64,000 nucleotides of DNA from Streptomyces sp. NBC_01244 (GCF_035987325.1 NZ_CP108489.1:186001-250000), one strand, 5' to 3'. Positions 15,881-24,900 are shown, numbered from the stretch's first letter. The notes: generated by a model from the letters alone, not told the origin. Program-made: numbers and translations.

Positions 15881-17043
15881 GCTGGATCGTCACCGGAACG
15901 GGAGCCGTCGCCAGCATCGGCGGCTCGGTCGCCGAGATATACGACTCCCTCGTCGCCGGCCGCAGCGGGCTGGCCCCGCTGCGCGGCTACGACCCCACAC
16001 GGTTCCGCGCGCAGGTCGCCTACGAGATCGACGACCGGCCCGCGCCCGGCGTGGACGAGCCGCTGCGCGCCACCCGGTGGCTGGAGCGGGCGGTGGCCGC
16101 GGCCCTCGCGGACGCCGGCCTCGGCGAGGACCTCGACGGGGTACCCGTCCTCGTCGGGACGACCCTGCGGGAACTGCGCTCCGTGGAGCTGTCCTGGCGC
16201 GACAGGATCCCCTTCGACGTCCGGGACATGCACTTCGGCACCATGCTGCGGCGCCGGTTCGGCGCCGCCGACACGCACACCGTGGCCAACGCCTGCTCCG
16301 CCTCGCTGTACGCCCTCGGGCTCGGCGTGGACCTGCTGGAGCTGGGCGCCGCCGACACCGTCGTGGTGGCCGGCGTGGACACCATCTCCGAGTCCACCTA
16401 CGGGCTGCTGGACCGCTGCTACCCCGAAGCTCCCGACCGGGTACGCCCGTTCGACAAGGCGCGGCGCGGCATGCTCCAGGGCGAGGGCGCGGTGGCCGTG
16501 GTCCTGCGCCGGGAGGCCGACGGGCCGGCCCCCGCGGGCCGGGCGCACGTCAGGGTCCGCTCGGTGGCCGTCAACTGCGACGCCCACCACCCCTCCGCCC
16601 CGGAGGCCAAGAACATCGCCACGGTGATCCGCGAGGCGCACGACCGCGCCGGGATCGTCCCGGCCGACGTGGACCTGCTGATGCTGCACGGCACCGGCAC
16701 CCCGCTCAACGACGAGGCCGAGCTGGCGGCGCTGGGCTCGGTGTTCGCGGGGGTGCACCCGTCCCCCTACATGACCGCCATCAAGTGCATGACCGGCCAC
16801 ACGGCGGGCGCCTCCGGGCTGCACAGTCTGGTCGCGGCCGTCGACGTGATGCGGCAGGGCGCCGTGCCGCCGATCCTCGGGCTCGACGACCCGGTGGAGG
16901 CGGTGGGCGCGTTCCGGATGGTCCGCGGCACCCGGGCCCTGCGGCCCGCGGAGCCGCTGCGGCTGGCCCAGATCAACTCCTTCGGCTTCGGCGGCCTCAA
17001 CGCGGTGGCCGTGGTCGAGAGCCTGCAGGGAGGCACGTCGTGA
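15877..17043 (+). CDS. Beta-ketoacyl synthase, catalytically complete (KS 2)
   Basis: A 388-residue ketosynthase, somewhat shorter than KS 1. The triad is intact: Cys140 (ANACSASLYA), His271 (MLHGTGTPLND) and His308 (MTGHTAGASG). The N-terminal region is divergent (MSWIVTGTGAVASIGG). ATG 15877 overlaps the KS 1 stop, with GGGGGAG upstream. The stop overlaps the next gene as GTGA, so KS 2 and the Cys-less protein after it (17040) are the most likely heterodimer. It may set a different elongation range from KS 1 or KS 3. Confidence 0.93.
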   Translation: MSWIVTGTGAVASIGGSVAEIYDSLVAGRSGLAPLRGYDPTRFRAQVAYEIDDRPAPGVDEPLRATRWLERAVAAALADAGLGEDLDGVPVLVGTTLRELRSVELSWRDRIPFDVRDMHFGTMLRRRFGAADTHTVANACSASLYALGLGVDLLELGAADTVVVAGVDTISESTYGLLDRCYPEAPDRVRPFDKARRGMLQGEGAVAVVLRREADGPAPAGRAHVRVRSVAVNCDAHHPSAPEAKNIATVIREAHDRAGIVPADVDLLMLHGTGTPLNDEAELAALGSVFAGVHPSPYMTAIKCMTGHTAGASGLHSLVAAVDVMRQGAVPPILGLDDPVEAVGAFRMVRGTRALRPAEPLRLAQINSFGFGGLNAVAVVESLQGGTS

Positions 17044-18149
17044 GCACCGCCAGAACCCCCGCCAGAACCCCCGCCCCGGGTACCGGCACCGGTACCGGCC
17101 GCACCGCCGAGGTGGTGGTGACCGGACTGGGCACCGCCCTGACCGGCGTCGCCGGCCCGGCGGAGCTGGGACCCGGGGCGCGGGGCGGGCACGGCGGCGC
17201 CGGCGACCCGGTCGACCGACTCACCGGCCGCGGCCTGCGCTACAAGGACCGGGCCACCAAACTGGGCATGGTCGCCGCCCGCGAGGCCCTCGCCGCCGCC
17301 GGACTCACCGGCGCGGACGGCGCCCTGACCGTGCCCGGTGCCTCGGTGGGCTGCGTGGTCAGCACCAACTTCGGCAATGTGGACACGGTCTGCGAGACCG
17401 TCGCCACCATCGCCCGCGGCACCTACCTGGGCACCAGCCCGATGATGCTCCCGGCCACCTCCAGCAACGTGGTGGCCTCCTGGATCGCCATCACCCACGG
17501 GCTGCGCGGCGCCAACCTGACCCTGTGCAACGGGCCCACCTCCGGGCTGGACGCCGTCCGCTGGGGCGCGCTGCTGATCGCGGCCGGCCGGGTGGAGCGG
17601 GTGCTGGTCGTGGGGGTGGAACCGGACAACCCCGAGGTGCGGCACCTGCTGCCGCCCGACCGGGAGGCCTTCTTCGACGGTGCGGCCGCGCTGGTCCTGG
17701 AGTCCGCCGGATCCGCCGCGGCACGCGGGGTACGCCCACTGGCCGGGGTCGGTCCGTACGCCCGCCGGGCCCGGCACGCCGACGCGGTGGTCGCCGTACG
17801 GGCCGGGGACGGCCGGGACCTCGGGCTGTGGTGCGTACCCGAACACCTCGAGGGGGGCCGCGGCTCCGCGTCCGCCCTCGGCGACGGCACCGCCGGCACG
17901 CCGGTGCACGACCTGTCGGAGCTGCTGGGGCCGTCCTCGGGCGCGCTCGGCGTGCTCCAGGCGGTGGCCGCGACGGCCTGGCTGTCCGGCGGCGCGGGTG
18001 CCGCGGTGCTGGCCACGGCCGGCACCGGGGACGAGGGCGGGGACGACGCGGCGGCCGCGCTGCTGTTCCTCCCGGTGGCCGCCGAGCCCTACAGGAACGA
18101 GTCCTCGCGAGCCGGGTCCGCCTCCGAACCCGTGGGGGCCACGCCGTGA
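17040..18149 (+). CDS. Ketosynthase-like chain-length-factor homologue lacking active Cys (CLF 1)
   Basis: A 369-residue ketosynthase-fold protein. Where active synthases have T-A-C-x-A-G, it reads NGPTSG, so the nucleophile is lost (Cys to Pro by alignment), and no HGTGT motif is present. Recognisable fold segments remain (AEVVVTGLGTALTG near the start, and FFDGAAALVLES). The first 30 residues include a duplicated Arg-Thr-Pro-Ala stretch and a Gly/Thr run. GTG 17040 has GGGAGG upstream and overlaps KS 2. As in chain-length factors it should be a structural partner shaping the tunnel of a KS. Confidence 0.82.
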   Translation: MSTARTPARTPAPGTGTGTGRTAEVVVTGLGTALTGVAGPAELGPGARGGHGGAGDPVDRLTGRGLRYKDRATKLGMVAAREALAAAGLTGADGALTVPGASVGCVVSTNFGNVDTVCETVATIARGTYLGTSPMMLPATSSNVVASWIAITHGLRGANLTLCNGPTSGLDAVRWGALLIAAGRVERVLVVGVEPDNPEVRHLLPPDREAFFDGAAALVLESAGSAAARGVRPLAGVGPYARRARHADAVVAVRAGDGRDLGLWCVPEHLEGGRGSASALGDGTAGTPVHDLSELLGPSSGALGVLQAVAATAWLSGGAGAAVLATAGTGDEGGDDAAAALLFLPVAAEPYRNESSRAGSASEPVGATP

Positions 18150-19054
18150 ACGGACGCACCGAGGTGGGGGTCCGCCTGCGGCGCCCCGCCGAGGGCGCCG
18201 GAAGGCCCGTACGGGTCCTGACCCTGCACGGCCTGGCCGGCACCACCGAGGTCTGGCGCCGGTTCAGCGAGCTCGCCGCCCCCCGCCTGGAGGTCTGGGA
18301 GGCCGAACTGCCCTGGGCGGCCTCCGCCGTGGGCACCGGCTGGAGCCACCGGCCCGACCCGGTGCCGTGGGTCCGCCAGGCCCTCGACGGCGTGCCCGGC
18401 GGCGCGGACGCCGTGGTCGCCCACTCCTTCGCGGCCGGCGCCGTGCTGGAGCTGCTGGCCGCCGAGCGGCCGGCCCGCCCCGCCGCCGTCGTCCTGGTCT
18501 CCCCGTTCCACCGCCGCGACCCGGACGACTTCGACTTCGAGACCGCGCAGTACTACCTCAACGGTTTCCACCGGATCCTCGACGAGGGGCTGCGCGTCAG
18601 CTCCGCCGACCGGATCCCGCGGGACCTGCGCGAGCTGATGGCGCTGAAGATGCGCGAACGTGTCGGCCCGTACGGCTGGATGCGGTTCTTCGACGCCTAC
18701 CTGCGCAGCCCGTTCCTCGACATCGGATCGCTGACCCGGCCCGTTCTGGTCGTCGCGGGGGAGCACGACTTCGCCGCCCCGCCGTCCGACGCCCGAGCCC
18801 TGGCCGAGGCCCTGCCGCACGCCGAGGTACGGGTCTTCGACGACAGCGGCCACTTCCCGATGGCGGAGCAGCCCGAGCTGTTCGCCGCCACCGTCAACGC
18901 CTTCCTCACCGGCTCCCGGCCGCGCACGGCGGTATCCGAACCCGCCCGCACGGCCACCGGGGCCGCCCTGCCCGCCCCCACCGCCTCGACCGCCCCCACC
19001 GTCCTGACCGCCCTGGCCGAACCCCTGCCCCTGCCTGCACCGGAGCTGACGTGA
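18146..19054 (+). CDS. Alpha/beta hydrolase
   Basis: A 302-residue alpha/beta-hydrolase. The oxyanion segment LTLHGLAGTTEVW starts it. The nucleophile elbow is AHSFAAGA (Ser in a G-x-S-x-G-like turn with Ala first), the acid is in GEHDFAAP and the catalytic His in DSGHFPMAE. The last 40 residues are an Ala/Pro/Thr tail. GTG 18146 overlaps the preceding stop. Inside a PKS operon it is most simply a thioesterase that frees the finished or stalled acyl chain from an ACP. If it releases the free acid, that acid could be picked up by the FAAL at 31.6 kb. Substrate not shown by the sequence. Confidence 0.82.
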   Translation: MNGRTEVGVRLRRPAEGAGRPVRVLTLHGLAGTTEVWRRFSELAAPRLEVWEAELPWAASAVGTGWSHRPDPVPWVRQALDGVPGGADAVVAHSFAAGAVLELLAAERPARPAAVVLVSPFHRRDPDDFDFETAQYYLNGFHRILDEGLRVSSADRIPRDLRELMALKMRERVGPYGWMRFFDAYLRSPFLDIGSLTRPVLVVAGEHDFAAPPSDARALAEALPHAEVRVFDDSGHFPMAEQPELFAATVNAFLTGSRPRTAVSEPARTATGAALPAPTASTAPTVLTALAEPLPLPAPELT

Positions 19055-20019
19055 CCCTGACCGTGTCCGAGTCCGTGACCCTCGACCTCGCGACCCCGAC
19101 CACCTTCGAGATCCGCCCCCGCTACGAGGGCTCCAACATCTGCACCTGGATCGGCTTCAAGCACGTCAACTACCTCGTCGAGGAAGCCGTCCTGAACCAC
19201 CTGCGCCGGTCCGGCCTGCTGCCCGGCACCGTCTACGAGACGTACGGACTGTGCACCGACATCGTCGACATCGACACCCGCATCCTGCACGCCTTCCACA
19301 TCGACGACGTCGCCGTCGCCGAGGTCAAGCCGCACCGCAAGGCCAAGGACGGCGAGATCCTCCTCGCCGTCACCCTGCACGTGCAGCGCGAGACCCTCCT
19401 CAAGGCCGTCACCTCCACCGTCCGCGTGCAGCTGCGCCTCGACCCGCGCGGCGGCGGCGAGAAGCCCGCCCCCGCGGCCCTCGCCCCGTACGCCGTCGAC
19501 ACGCTGCACGCCACCCCGGCCTGGAAGGTCGAGGCCCCCCGGGTCGACCTCGGCGCCGACGACCTCACGAAGGAGCTCACGGCCGGCCGCAACGCCTTCG
19601 CCTGGAAGTTCCGCATCCCGTACTGGTACTGCCACTTCACCGAGCGCATCCAGATGTCCGGCTACCTGCGCCTGATGGAGGAGGCCAAGGACCAGCTCGT
19701 CGCCTCCCGCGGCGTCTCCATCAAGACCCTGCTGGACGAGCAGAACTGGATCCCGGTCGTCCCGCACTCGCGGATCACCATCCTGGACGAGGCGCGGATG
19801 GAGGAGGACCTGTACGTCGTCATCACCGTCGAGAACGTCTTCAAGGGCTTCACCTACGACTCCCGCATGGACACCTACGTGGTCCGCGACGGCGAGCTGC
19901 TGCACACGGCCACCGGCCAGATCACCCACGGCTACGCGGTCATCGAGAACCGCGCCGACTGGAGCCTGGTCCCCTTCGACGACCGCATGAACGCGGCGCT
20001 GGAGGGCAAGCAGGCATGA
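19051..20019 (+). CDS. Double hot-dog acyl thioesterase/dehydratase-like protein
   Basis: A 322-residue protein that reads as two hot-dog units: residues 15-120 (starting RPRYEGSNICTWIGFKHV) and about 165-310 (KFRIPYWYCHFTERIQMSGYLRLMEEAKDQ). The second repeat resembles acyl-CoA/ACP thioesterase-like proteins (the Y-x-R-L-x-E-E-A stretch). GTG 19051 overlaps the hydrolase stop. Proteins of this kind occur in highly reducing type II PKS operons, but I cannot assign the reaction. Editing thioesterase, dehydratase or chain-transfer protein are all possible. Confidence 0.65.
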   Translation: MTLTVSESVTLDLATPTTFEIRPRYEGSNICTWIGFKHVNYLVEEAVLNHLRRSGLLPGTVYETYGLCTDIVDIDTRILHAFHIDDVAVAEVKPHRKAKDGEILLAVTLHVQRETLLKAVTSTVRVQLRLDPRGGGEKPAPAALAPYAVDTLHATPAWKVEAPRVDLGADDLTKELTAGRNAFAWKFRIPYWYCHFTERIQMSGYLRLMEEAKDQLVASRGVSIKTLLDEQNWIPVVPHSRITILDEARMEEDLYVVITVENVFKGFTYDSRMDTYVVRDGELLHTATGQITHGYAVIENRADWSLVPFDDRMNAALEGKQA

Positions 20020-21293
20020 CCGAGGAGGTCGTGGTCACCGGGATCGGCGCCGTCACCTGCCACGGCGGGGGTACGGACGCCCTGTGGCAGGCCATGACGG
20101 CGGCCGGGATCCGCCTGCCGGACCGGCCTGCGGACCGGCTCGCCGAGATGGACCTGCCGCTGATGAACCTGGTCCCCGACCCCGACCTCTCGGCGGAGCG
20201 GGCCGCCCGGTTCGCCGCGGCGGCCGCCCGCGAGGCGCTGGCCGACGCGGGCCTGGACCCGGACACCCTGTCCGGGGACGGGTCCGCCCGGGCCGCCGTC
20301 GTCGTCGGCAGCTGCATGGGCGAGCCCGGCACCAACGAGCGCGGCCGCGGGGACGGCGGCTGGACGCCGCCGTTCCGGCTGGCGGGCGGGCTCGCGGAGG
20401 AACTGGGCCTGTACGGCGCCGCGCACGACGTCACCACCGCCTGCTCGGCCGGCGGCTACGCGCTCGGCATGGCGGTGGACATGGTGCGCTCGGGCGAGGC
20501 GGACCTGGTCCTCGCGGGCGGCTCCGACGCCTACTCGCGCGTCGCGCTCGGCTGCTTCAACCGGCTGGGCGCCGTGGACCCGGAGCGCTGCCGCCCCTTC
20601 GAACAGGAGCGGGCCGGCACGGTCTTCGCGGAGGGCGCGGGCATGCTGGTGGTCGAGTCGGCCACCAGCCACCGGGCCCGCACGTCGACCCGTCCCCGTA
20701 CCGGTACCCGCCCCGCCGGGGCCCGGCCGCTGCGGCTGTCCGGCGTCGGCTGGAGCTGCGACGCCGGGCACCCCACCGCCCCGCACGCCGATGGCGAGCA
20801 GATCGTACGGGCGATGCGCGAGGCCCTCGGCGGGCCCGGCGGGGAAGCCGGGATCGGCTGTGTCATCCCGCACGCCACCGGGACCCGGATCGGCGACGAG
20901 GTCGAGAGCCGGGCCCTGCACCACGTGCTCGGCCGCCGGGTCCGGGACGTTCCCGTGTACAGCCTGAAGGCGCTGCTCGGCCACACCGGCGGTGCCTCCG
21001 CCGCGCTCGGCGCGGTCGCCGCCGCACTGGTGCTCCGGCACGGCCGGGTGCCGCGCAACATCCCCCTGGACCACCAGGACCCGCAGTGCCCGGTATGGCT
21101 CCCGCAGCGGGAACCGGTGGCGCTGGAGCCCGGCCGGCGCCGGGTACTGGTCAACGCGTACGGCTTCGGCGGCAGCAACTCCTCGCTGGTACTGGAAGAC
21201 GCCGAGGCCGCCGAAAACGCCGAAGACGCCGCAGCCGCCGACGGCCCGGCCGCCGACCGGGGACGCCCCGCCACGCGAGGAGTGGCGGCATGA
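20016..21293 (+). CDS. Beta-ketoacyl synthase, catalytically complete (KS 3)
   Basis: A 425-residue ketosynthase. Catalytic residues: Cys143 (VTTACSAGGYALG), His286 (PHATGTRIGDEVE, with Ala in place of the usual Gly) and His323 (LLGHTGGASA). The N-terminal VVVTGIGAVTCHGG is standard. The C-terminus has a low-complexity Ala/Glu/Asp tail after the last fold motif (NAYGFGGSNSSLVLED). ATG 20016 overlaps the previous stop, and its stop overlaps the Cys-less partner at 21290. Most likely forms a KS/CLF heterodimer with that partner. Confidence 0.94.
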   Translation: MTEEVVVTGIGAVTCHGGGTDALWQAMTAAGIRLPDRPADRLAEMDLPLMNLVPDPDLSAERAARFAAAAAREALADAGLDPDTLSGDGSARAAVVVGSCMGEPGTNERGRGDGGWTPPFRLAGGLAEELGLYGAAHDVTTACSAGGYALGMAVDMVRSGEADLVLAGGSDAYSRVALGCFNRLGAVDPERCRPFEQERAGTVFAEGAGMLVVESATSHRARTSTRPRTGTRPAGARPLRLSGVGWSCDAGHPTAPHADGEQIVRAMREALGGPGGEAGIGCVIPHATGTRIGDEVESRALHHVLGRRVRDVPVYSLKALLGHTGGASAALGAVAAALVLRHGRVPRNIPLDHQDPQCPVWLPQREPVALEPGRRRVLVNAYGFGGSNSSLVLEDAEAAENAEDAAAADGPAADRGRPATRGVAA

Positions 21294-22372
21294 GCCTCCC
21301 GATCGGCATCGACGGCGGACTCGCCGTGACCGGCGCTGCCCTGGTGCTGCCGCCCGACGCACCCGGAGGGCGGGCGCAGTGGCCCGGCGGCCCGCCGGAC
21401 GACTGGTTCGACCACCGCACCCGGCTCGGACCGCGCGGCTACAAGTACCTGCCCGCCGCCGCCCAGTACCTCCTCGCCGCCGCCCGCGGGGCCGCCGCCG
21501 ACGGCGGCGGGATCGACCTGGTGCCCGAGGACCGGCGCGGCTCCGCCCTCGCCCTCAACGGAGCCCTCGCCGGGCTCTTCGACCGGATGGACCGCCAGGT
21601 GGCGGCGGAGGGCGGCGCCAACGCCCTGTCGCCCGCCACCGCCCCCTACTTCGCGGCCAGCGTGCTGGGCTCCCGGCTCGCCGCCGAGCACGGCCTCAAG
21701 GGCTTCGCCCTCACCCTGGCCGCGCCCGGCACCGCCGCCCTGGAGGCCGTCGAGGCCGGGGCGCGGGCACTGGCCGCAGGCCGCTGCGACGCCCTGTTCG
21801 TCGGAGCGGCCGAACACGCCCTGCCCAAGGGCGCCGGGGAACCGGGGGAACAGGGCGCCGCCGCCCTGGTCCTGGAGCCCCCGGCGGCAGCCGAGGCCCG
21901 CGGCGCGGCCGTGCACGGCCTCGTCCGGGCCCGCTCCCTCCACGTCCCCCCGCGCTCCCTCGCCGAAGGGGCGGGCCGCGCCCGGCTGACCGCCACGGTC
22001 ACCGGTGCGCTCGACCGCCTGCTGGCGGCCGCGGGACCGGGGGCCCGCGCCCCCGAGCCGCACTACGTCTTGGACGGCTCCCCGGTGGCCGCCCTCACCC
22101 GGGCCGCCGTGGACGGGGTCCTTGCCATCCGGCCGGCCGCCCCGCCGACGCCCGGAGCGCTCGCGCCCGGCGCGCCGCCCGGCGCCGTACCGCTCGGCGC
22201 GGGCAGCCTCGCGGCCGCGGTCGGGCTCGTCCGCCTGGTCACCGGGGAGCCCGGAGACCGGCTGCTGGTCGTCGCGGGCGGCCGCGGCCACATCGCCTTC
22301 GTACTGCTGAGCGCCCTGGGCCGGCCGCCGGTACGTCCCCACGGCCCCGAACGGGAGGGAAACCCATGCTGA
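21290..22372 (+). CDS. Ketosynthase-like chain-length-factor homologue lacking active Cys (CLF 2)
   Basis: A 360-residue degenerate ketosynthase. The segment aligned with the active-site loop reads LAAPGTAALEA, so Cys is Ala, and no HGTGT or GH motif is left. The fold is supported by DALFVGAAEHALPKG and EQGAAALVLEPP, which match the KS pattern of a buried strand and a conserved acidic turn. ATG 21290 overlaps the KS 3 stop, with GCGAGGAG upstream. A structural partner of KS 3 by position. Confidence 0.78.
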   Translation: MSLPIGIDGGLAVTGAALVLPPDAPGGRAQWPGGPPDDWFDHRTRLGPRGYKYLPAAAQYLLAAARGAAADGGGIDLVPEDRRGSALALNGALAGLFDRMDRQVAAEGGANALSPATAPYFAASVLGSRLAAEHGLKGFALTLAAPGTAALEAVEAGARALAAGRCDALFVGAAEHALPKGAGEPGEQGAAALVLEPPAAAEARGAAVHGLVRARSLHVPPRSLAEGAGRARLTATVTGALDRLLAAAGPGARAPEPHYVLDGSPVAALTRAAVDGVLAIRPAAPPTPGALAPGAPPGAVPLGAGSLAAAVGLVRLVTGEPGDRLLVVAGGRGHIAFVLLSALGRPPVRPHGPEREGNPC

Positions 22373-23208
22373 AGTCACTGGAAGGCAGTTGGTGCGTGAT
22401 CCTCGGCGCGTCCAGCGGCATCGGCCGTGCGGTCGCGCTGGGCCTGGCGGCAGAGGGGGTCAACGTCTTCGGCGTGCACTTCGACACCGCCTCCCGCCGG
22501 GACGAGGTCGAAGCGCTCGTCACCGAGATCGCCGCGCAGGGGGTGGAGGTCCGCTTCCACAACGCCAACGCGGCCTCCCGCACCGCCCGCGCCGAACTGG
22601 TCACCGACCTGCGGGAGTTGACGGCCGACTCCGGCGGCGTCCGGATCCTCGTCCACTCCCTCGCCTTCGGCACCCTCGTGCCGTTCCTGCCGCGCGCGGG
22701 CTGGGACAAGCCGATCAGCCCCCGCCAGCTGGAGATGACCCTCGACGTCATGGCGCACAGCCTCGTCTACTGGACGCAGGACCTGGCCGCCGCCGGGCTG
22801 CTCCGGACCGGCTCCAAGGTCTACGCGATGACCAGCGCCGGCACCGTCCAGGCGCTGCCCAGCTACGGCGCCGTCTCCGCCGCGAAGGTCGCGCTGGAGG
22901 CCCACGTCCGCCAGCTGGCCTGCGAACTCGCCCCCCAGGGGGTCGCGGTGAACGCCATCCGCGCCGGGGTCACCGTGACCCCCGCCCTGGAACGCATCCC
23001 CGAGCACGACGTGTACGTGGCCCGGGCCGCCCAGAACAACCCGCACGGCCGGCTGACCCGCCCCGAGGACGTCGCCGACGCGGTCGCGCTGCTCTCGCGC
23101 ACCGAGTCCTCCTGGATCAGCGGCAACACCATCGGCGTGGACGGCGCCGAACTCCACGCCGCCGCCGGAGCCTGGGGCTCCGCGTCCCTCGTCAGGAGCG
23201 AGTCATGA
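22366..23208 (+). CDS. SDR-family reductase with enoyl-ACP-reductase (FabL/FabI-like) active site
   Basis: A 280-residue short-chain dehydrogenase. The NAD(P) motif is GASSGIG (residues 15-21). The catalytic segment reads SYGAVSAAKVALEAHVRQLA: Tyr and Lys are six residues apart, the Y-x6-K spacing of FabI/FabL enoyl-ACP reductases, not the Y-x3-K of FabG ketoreductases. The following VAVNAIRAG and C-terminal ISGNTIGVDGG-like stretch also fit. GGGAGGGA precedes ATG 22366; it overlaps the preceding stop by 7 bases. Known for the family: it saturates trans-2-enoyl-ACP with NAD(P)H. Inference: it may reduce one specific double bond of the chain. A variant ketoreductase cannot be excluded. Confidence 0.78.
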   Translation: MLKSLEGSWCVILGASSGIGRAVALGLAAEGVNVFGVHFDTASRRDEVEALVTEIAAQGVEVRFHNANAASRTARAELVTDLRELTADSGGVRILVHSLAFGTLVPFLPRAGWDKPISPRQLEMTLDVMAHSLVYWTQDLAAAGLLRTGSKVYAMTSAGTVQALPSYGAVSAAKVALEAHVRQLACELAPQGVAVNAIRAGVTVTPALERIPEHDVYVARAAQNNPHGRLTRPEDVADAVALLSRTESSWISGNTIGVDGAELHAAAGAWGSASLVRSES

Positions 23209-24308
23209 CCACGTCCACCGCAGCCCCCGCCGGCACCCTGGTCGTCTCCGGCTGGTCCGCGGCCTCTCCGTACGGCTTGGGAGCCGACGCCTTCACCGCG
23301 GGCCTGGCGGCCGGCGACCCGGCGACGCACCCGCTGCCCGACCCGGCCGGCCCCTACGACCGGGCCGGCATCGTCCCCGGCTTCGACATCCGCGCCGTCC
23401 TGGGCCGCAAGGGCACCCGCGCCATGGACCGGGCCACCGCACTGGCCGTCGCCACCGCGGGACTGCTCCTCGACTCGGCCGGTCCCGGGCTGGCCCAGGA
23501 CCTCCCCGACGACATCGGCATGGTTCTCGGCACCGGCCACGGCAGCGTCCAGTCGATCATGGACTTCACCCGCTCCTCGCTCACCGCCGAGAAGCCCATC
23601 CACGTGGACCCCGCGCACTTCCCCAACACGGTGATGAACAAGGCCGCCGGCCAGAGCGCCATCTGGCACCGGCTGCGCGGCCCCAACACCACGGTCGCGG
23701 GCGGCGCGGTGACCGGCCTGCTCGCCCTCAACTACGCCGCCCGGCTGCTGCGCCAGGGCCACTGCGAGGCGGTGCTGTGCGGGGCGGTCGAGGAGTTCTC
23801 GGCGGAGCGCGCCTGGCTGGAGTACCGGGGCCGGGCCCCGCACCGGCCGGCCGGGCCGCTCGGCGAGGGCTGCGCGCTCTTCCTGCTGGAGTCGGCGGCC
23901 CGGGCCCGGGCCTACGGCCGGACGGCCGTGGCGACCGTGCGCGGCGCCCGGTTCATCGCCTTCAGCGAACCCGAGGGAACCGGCCCGGCCGTCGTACGGG
24001 CGGTCACCGAGGTCCTCAAGGAGGCGGACGTACGCCCCGAGGACGTGCGGCTGCTGGTCCCCTCGGACTGCGGCGGGGTGCTGGGAGGACGCGAGGAGTC
24101 GGCGCTCGCCGGGGTCTTCGCCGACGGGGGCGGCCGCCGTTCGGTACGGCTGCGCCGGCTGATCGGCGACACCTCGGCGGCCTCCTCGGCCTTCCAGCTG
24201 GCGGCGGCCGTCTCCGCCGCCCGCCCCGGCGAACTCGTCCTGGTGACCTCGGTCGACCCGGACGGCCAGGTCGGCGCCACCGTCCTGGAGGCGGGTGGTG
24301 CCAGTTGA
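23205..24308 (+). CDS. Ketosynthase-like protein lacking active Cys (CLF 3)
   Basis: A 367-residue ketosynthase-fold protein. The active-site loop reads TTVAGGAVTGLLAL, with Gly where Cys should be, and there is no HGTGT motif; the region instead has PSDCGGVLGGREES. The early part keeps a KS-like layout (LVVSGWSAASPYGLG, and GMVLGTGHGSVQS). ATG 23205 overlaps the reductase stop, with AGGAG upstream. A third chain-length-factor-like subunit, possibly paired with KS 1, whose own neighbour is another active KS. Confidence 0.78.
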   Translation: MTTSTAAPAGTLVVSGWSAASPYGLGADAFTAGLAAGDPATHPLPDPAGPYDRAGIVPGFDIRAVLGRKGTRAMDRATALAVATAGLLLDSAGPGLAQDLPDDIGMVLGTGHGSVQSIMDFTRSSLTAEKPIHVDPAHFPNTVMNKAAGQSAIWHRLRGPNTTVAGGAVTGLLALNYAARLLRQGHCEAVLCGAVEEFSAERAWLEYRGRAPHRPAGPLGEGCALFLLESAARARAYGRTAVATVRGARFIAFSEPEGTGPAVVRAVTEVLKEADVRPEDVRLLVPSDCGGVLGGREESALAGVFADGGGRRSVRLRRLIGDTSAASSAFQLAAAVSAARPGELVLVTSVDPDGQVGATVLEAGGAS

Positions 24309-24618
24309 CCGTCTCCGCGCCCGCGGGCGGCAGACCGCCCCGGGAGGCGCCTTGACCCTCCTCGCAGCCGCCCGCCGGCGGTCCTGCCGGGTACGGCGGC
24401 TGCTCTACCTGGCCACCGCTGCCCCGGGCCCGCCGCCAGCCCACCCGACCCCCCGGTTCCACAGACCCGCAGTGGCCGCGGCCGAGTCCGACTCCGCAGC
24501 CGATTCCGTGGCCGGGGACGCGCCCGGGTCGGCTCCCGAGCCCGAGCCCGAGCCCGAGCCCGCGGCAGCGCCCGGCGCCGTCGTCTACGCACACCGAACC
24601 CACGAATGGATGACCGAC
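24309..24618. other. Gap or N-terminal extension before second ACP
   Basis: The frame of the ACP is open through this stretch. A TTG at 24352 has an excellent ribosome site (GGGAGG) and would add 89 residues: Arg-rich, then Ala/Pro-rich with a Glu-Pro repeat. In an operon where all other genes overlap, a 310-base gap is odd, so the extension may be real. The codon bias is weaker than in the ACP itself. Confidence 0.35.
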
Positions 24619-24900
24619 ATGGCCCACCACACCGCCGCCCTCGACAAGGAAGCGCTCCGCGATCTCATCGCCGACGTGCTCGACCTCGACCCGGCCGAGG
24701 TCACCGACCACGCCCACTTCGTCGACGACCTCGAAGTCGACTCCCTGATGGCGCTGGAGATCACCGTCCGCCTGGAGCGCGAGTACGCGGTGAAGATGAC
24801 CGAGGCCGAGATCACCGGCATCACCTCCCTCCAGGGCACCTACGATCTGCTGGACCGCAAGCTGGCCGCGCCCGCCTCCGCCCCGGAGGTCGCCGCATGA
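24619..24900 (+). CDS. Acyl carrier protein 2 (type II PKS)
   Basis: A 93-residue ACP core. Ser42 in EVDSLMALEI is the phosphopantetheine site, flanked by the usual acidic helices (IADVLDLDPAEVTD). I place the start at ATG 24619, which gives a normal ACP length. ATG 24610 and a TTG at 24352 with a strong GGGAGG are alternatives; the last would give a 182-residue protein with a disordered N-terminal half. The stop overlaps the dehydratase start (ATGA). Two different ACPs in one operon suggest separate starter/elongation or branch-specific roles. Confidence 0.85.
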   Translation: MAHHTAALDKEALRDLIADVLDLDPAEVTDHAHFVDDLEVDSLMALEITVRLEREYAVKMTEAEITGITSLQGTYDLLDRKLAAPASAPEVAA

